From Clostridia bacterium (GTDB lineage Bacteria > Bacillota > DSM-521 > Neomoorellales > SLTJ01): DNA of 12,270 nucleotides. The notes beneath the pieces are model-generated. The model ran no database searches and was not told where the DNA came from. It saw only the letters and a program-made list of their open reading frames with translations. Below, piece by piece: positions 10,303-12,270 of the stretch. Every line of letters starts with the position of its first letter. Position 1 is the stretch's first letter. The translations under genes were made by a program, and so were the position numbers. The stretch is taken from positions 1-12,270 of the forward strand of contig JACIYD010000015.1 of the NCBI GenBank assembly GCA_014360105.1, in the 5' to 3' direction.

Positions 10303-10569
10303 GACCAGGGCTCGACTTCGAGCTTCGGCGGGCTTGCGGCTCGTGAGCGCCATCCCTGGCGCCGCGGGAGCTGGTGACCAGCCGCGGCCTTCGGCCGGAC
10401 TTGCGCCCTCGCTCTCGCGAAAAGCTCGCTCGCCCCGATACTCAACTCCCTCGCTGTGAGCCAAGGACCGCCCGACAGGAGGCGGTTCCCCTGTTGGGGA
10501 AGCCCCGTGCCTGCGTCGTGGGGGCGCCCTGCGGGCCGCTCTGGCGCAGAGCCCGGCCCGCCGCGACGC
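10303..10569. other. Hairpin-dense GC-rich intergenic element (candidate structured RNA or palindromic repeat)
   Basis: At least seven perfect short inverted repeats occur in about 265 nt. They are 10310-10315/10318-10323 (GCTCGA/TCGAGC), 10347-10352/10357-10362 (GCGCCA/TGGCGC), 10370-10374/10378-10382 (GCTGG/CCAGC), 10385-10389/10393-10397 (CGGCC/GGCCG), 10467-10472/10481-10486 (ACCGCC/GGCGGT), 10486-10491/10496-10501 (TTCCCC/GGGGAA), and a nested long arm. That arm has outer GCGTCG/CGACGC (10513-10518/10564-10569), middle GCGGGCC/GGCCCGC (10531-10537/10555-10561) and inner GCTCTG/CAGAGC (10538-10543/10547-10552). CCCTCG occurs four times, at 10275, 10290, 10406 and 10448. Open frames cross the region but show no recognisable protein. 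I saw no tmRNA, RNase P, SRP or group II intron domain V signature. The strand is unknown; a promoter-like site favours minus. Confidence 0.45.
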
Positions 10570-10591
10570 TAAAAGTCTTGCCCTTGGCGCT

Positions 10592-10597
10592 ATTGTA
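10592..10597 (-). promoter_or_regulatory. Possible extended -10 promoter reading into the hairpin-dense element
   Basis: On the minus strand this is TACAAT, five of six matches to TATAAT, preceded by TG-G (TGGTACAAT), an extended -10 pattern. No good -35 box lies 16-18 nt upstream. Transcription would begin near 10585, pass through the hairpin-dense element and continue towards hisZ unless it terminates. No clear terminator was found in between. Confidence 0.35.
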
Positions 10598-10629
10598 CCA
10601 CAACTAAGCCCTGGATGGGTTATCGGGGC

Positions 10630-10661
10630 GCGTAAATCGAGGACGGACCTGGGATTTACGC
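10630..10661. repeat. Perfect 9-bp inverted repeat upstream of the alcohol dehydrogenase
   Basis: GCGTAAATC (10630-10638) and GATTTACGC (10653-10661) are exact reverse complements around a 14-nt centre. This could be an operator for a dimeric regulator or an RNA hairpin. The right arm can also pair with GCGTAA at 10684-10689, within an outer helix CCTGGG (10648-10653) / CCCAGG (10708-10713). Two exclusive RNA folds are therefore possible. Confidence 0.6.
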
Positions 10662-10711
10662 CAAATGCTACAAGTAAGTAAGAGCGTAAGCCTACCAAGG
10701 CCCGAGCCCCA

Positions 10712-10734
10712 GGAAATGGCATTTTCCAAGGAGG
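10712..10734 (+). promoter_or_regulatory. Inverted repeat followed by an orphan Shine-Dalgarno-like site
   Basis: GGAAATG (10712-10718) and CATTTTCC (10720-10727) form a near-perfect palindrome with one extra T, followed at once by AAGGAGG (10728-10734). No long gene starts at a normal distance from this strong ribosome site. The adh start at 10777 has its own AGGGG at 10765-10769. Two 11-residue frames (GTG 10748 to 10783; ATG 10755 to 10790) follow at 13 and 20 nt and overlap the adh start; neither is convincing. Confidence 0.3.
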
Positions 10735-10776
10735 ATTCTGTCGTCCGGTGGCGAATGCTAGAGCAGGGGACCCACC

Positions 10777-11925
10777 GTGCTGATCAGTAAGTTCGTCGCA
10801 CCGGAAATTATCTTTGGCCAGGGCGCCCTCTCCCAGGTGGGGGATTCGGCGAAGCGGCTGGGGGCAAGCCGCGTCTTTCTTACCAGCGATCCGGGGGTAA
10901 TGGAAACCGGTTGGGTGGACAAGGCCTTGTGGTTTCTTAAAGAACAGGGGCTGGACTATGTCGTCTGGACGAGATTGACCCCGAATCCGAGGGACTTTCA
11001 GGTAGCCGAAGGGGCCCGCGTTTATACGGAACACGGCTGCGACGCCGTCCTCGCCGTTGGCGGGGGAAGTGTCATTGACGCCGCCAAGGCGGTAGCCGTG
11101 CTGGCGACCAACGGCGGCGAGATCCAAGATTACGAAGGGATAGACAGGATCGGCAGTCCCCTGCCGCCGATCATCGCCGTACCGACCACGGCCGGTTCCG
11201 GAGCCGAGGTCTCCCAGTTCTGCGTCGTGGTCGACACGCGGCGGCGGCTGAAGATGACCATTATCTCCAAGTCGCTCATCCCCGACATCTGCATCATCGA
11301 TCCGCTTCTCCTGGCCACCGTTTCGAGCGAGCTCACGGCCTATACGGGCATGGATGCCCTCACCCACGCCATAGAAGCCTACTCCTCGCTCGCGGCCACC
11401 TTTCTTACCGACGTCCACGCGCTGCGCGCGATGAACGGCATCGCCCGCTATCTACCCGCCGCGGTGGCCCGCAAGGATAACATGGAGGCGAAGACGGAGA
11501 TCGCGAAAGCGAGCCTGCACGCCGGCCTGGCCTTTTCCAACGCCATTCTCGGGCTGGTGCACGCCATTACGCACCAGTTGGGCGGGTTGCTGGATATGCC
11601 TCACGGCCAGGCGAACGCCATCCTCCTCCCCTACGTGATGGACTTTAACCTCCCGGCTTGCCTGGATCGCTATTGTGAGATGGCCGAAGCCCTGGGAGAA
11701 AAAACGGACGGCCAGCGGCGCCTGGAAAGCGCCGCCGCCGCCATCCGGGCGGTGCGCCTCTTGCGCAGGCAGGTCGGCATCCCGGAAAAGCTTTCCCAGG
11801 TCGGTCTCCAGGCGGAACACATTCCCTTGCTTAGTGCCAATGCCGTCCGCGATGCCTGCATTATCACCAACCCGCGAGACGTGAGCGTGGAGCAGGTAGA
11901 GGCGATTTTGCGCGCCGCCCTTTAG
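10777..11925 (+). CDS. Iron-containing (type III) alcohol dehydrogenase
   Basis: NAD(P)-dependent, metal-dependent oxidoreductase of the FucO/1,3-propanediol dehydrogenase/AdhB family, interconverting an alcohol and an aldehyde in the cytoplasm; the substrate cannot be read from sequence. It has 382 residues, the usual family length. The N-terminal nucleotide-binding half has GGGS at 95-98 and the PTTAGSGAEVS motif at about 136-146. The C-terminal helical half has the metal ligands Asp193 and His197 (GMDALTHAIEAY), His262 and His276 (DMPHG), with almost the spacing of E. coli FucO. No residue of the site is missing. The start is GTG at 10777-10779, with AGGGG 7 nt upstream. The gene diverges from the his operon and is followed 18 nt later by a GAF-domain sensor gene. 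It is a single-domain enzyme, not the AdhE fusion. Confidence 0.95.
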   Translation: MLISKFVAPEIIFGQGALSQVGDSAKRLGASRVFLTSDPGVMETGWVDKALWFLKEQGLDYVVWTRLTPNPRDFQVAEGARVYTEHGCDAVLAVGGGSVIDAAKAVAVLATNGGEIQDYEGIDRIGSPLPPIIAVPTTAGSGAEVSQFCVVVDTRRRLKMTIISKSLIPDICIIDPLLLATVSSELTAYTGMDALTHAIEAYSSLAATFLTDVHALRAMNGIARYLPAAVARKDNMEAKTEIAKASLHAGLAFSNAILGLVHAITHQLGGLLDMPHGQANAILLPYVMDFNLPACLDRYCEMAEALGEKTDGQRRLESAAAAIRAVRLLRRQVGIPEKLSQVGLQAEHIPLLSANAVRDACIITNPRDVSVEQVEAILRAAL

Positions 11926-11943
11926 GGGCCGGAGGTGAAAAGC

Positions 11944-12270
11944 ATGGAAGGCCGCAGCGAACTAATCGAAAAACTGACCGGGATTCGCTCTTCTAAGAAG
12001 AGCTATTACGTTGATCTGAAGAAGAAGATGGCCGAAGTGGAGAGGCGCAACGCCCAGTTGGAGATAATCAGCCAGCTTGCGCGACGCATCAACGTTGATA
12101 TGTCCGCAGAAGAAATTATGGAGGAAGTGTGGGAAAAACTCCGTCAGGTGGTCCGTTTCGACCGCCTCAGTCTTTACATTCTGGAGGGCGACCGCCTTGT
12201 TTTGCGTACGTCCGTCCCCAAGGGGCAGGGGGTACTCGGTGAAGAGACCAGGGTTTCTTCGCCCCATTCC
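11944..12270 (+). CDS. Coiled-coil plus GAF-domain sensor protein, N-terminal part (runs off right edge)
   Basis: Only the first 109 residues are in the window. Residues about 1-20 are polar and basic (SSKKSYY). About 22-45 is a charged heptad-like helix rich in Lys, Glu, Arg and Leu, likely a coiled coil or signalling helix. From about 38 on, the pattern QLEIISQLARRINVDMSAEEIMEEV and FDRLSLYIL is typical of the start of a GAF domain, as in phytochrome-like sensor kinases. There is no signal peptide or membrane segment, so this part is cytoplasmic. The start ATG has an excellent GGAGGTGA site at 11931-11938. The missing C-terminus could be a histidine kinase, a diguanylate cyclase, a PP2C phosphatase or a sigma-54 activator; the window cannot decide. 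The 18-nt gap from adh suggests an operon, with the sensor perhaps controlling or responding to alcohol metabolism. Confidence 0.75.
   Translation, partial: MEGRSELIEKLTGIRSSKKSYYVDLKKKMAEVERRNAQLEIISQLARRINVDMSAEEIMEEVWEKLRQVVRFDRLSLYILEGDRLVLRTSVPKGQGVLGEETRVSSPHS

Noticed and set aside
9649..10377. 242-residue plus-strand frame opposite hisZ
   Set aside because: Antisense to hisZ, no ribosome site or family resemblance, and it crosses the his promoter.
10303..10600. tmRNA, RNase P RNA, SRP RNA or cobalamin riboswitch
   Set aside because: Looked for their conserved cores (tRNA-like T-loop, P4 strand, SRP domain IV loop, B12 box) on the minus strand and found none; GCGCAAGTCCGG only faintly resembles RNase P.
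10174..11418. 414-residue open frame on the minus strand through the intergenic region and the start of adh
   Set aside because: Half is antisense to the well-supported alcohol dehydrogenase. The rest crosses the hairpin-dense element as Arg/Ala/Pro-rich sequence and runs over the his promoter -35 box. No domain is recognisable.

Overview
The window (about 60% G+C) looks like chromosome from a GC-rich, probably anaerobic or thermophilic member of the Clostridia/Firmicutes. The evidence is the pcrA-ligA pair, a histidine operon that uses the short HisG plus the HisZ regulatory subunit, strong Gram-positive-type Shine-Dalgarno sites, and an iron-type alcohol dehydrogenase. No mobile element, CRISPR array, tRNA or rRNA was seen. 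The species cannot be named from the sequence alone.

Minus strand, about 1-10224: one tightly packed transcription unit, read from right to left. It starts at a good sigma-A-like promoter (TTGCCA, 18 bp, TATGAT with a TG extension) and runs hisZ-hisG-hisD-hisB-hisH-hisA-hisF-hisIE, then pcrA and ligA (ligA runs off the left edge). HisZ and HisG make the first enzyme (ATP phosphoribosyltransferase), HisIE does steps 2 and 3, HisA step 4, HisH and HisF step 5, HisB step 6 and HisD the last two oxidations. hisC and a histidinol-phosphatase gene are not here and must lie elsewhere. Four gene pairs overlap (29, 50, 7 and 13 nt), so translational coupling is likely. hisF appears to start at CTG: a Shine-Dalgarno site, family length and the catalytic Asp11 all require that start region, and no ATG, GTG or TTG is available there. 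pcrA (helicase) and ligA (NAD-dependent ligase) form the usual repair/replication pair downstream.

Divergent intergenic region, about 10165-10776: apart from the his promoter it contains no convincing protein gene. About 10303-10569 is packed with at least seven perfect short hairpins, and on the minus strand it is preceded by an extended -10-like promoter (TGGTACAAT). It could be an undescribed structured RNA, a long alternative his leader or a palindromic repeat element. Next to it, 10630-10713 has a perfect 9-bp inverted repeat whose right arm can pair with either of two partners, a riboswitch- or attenuator-like arrangement upstream of the alcohol dehydrogenase.

Plus strand, 10777-12270: an iron-containing alcohol dehydrogenase with all four metal ligands, followed 18 nt later by the N-terminal part of a coiled-coil plus GAF-domain sensor protein that is cut by the right edge. 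The two look co-transcribed.
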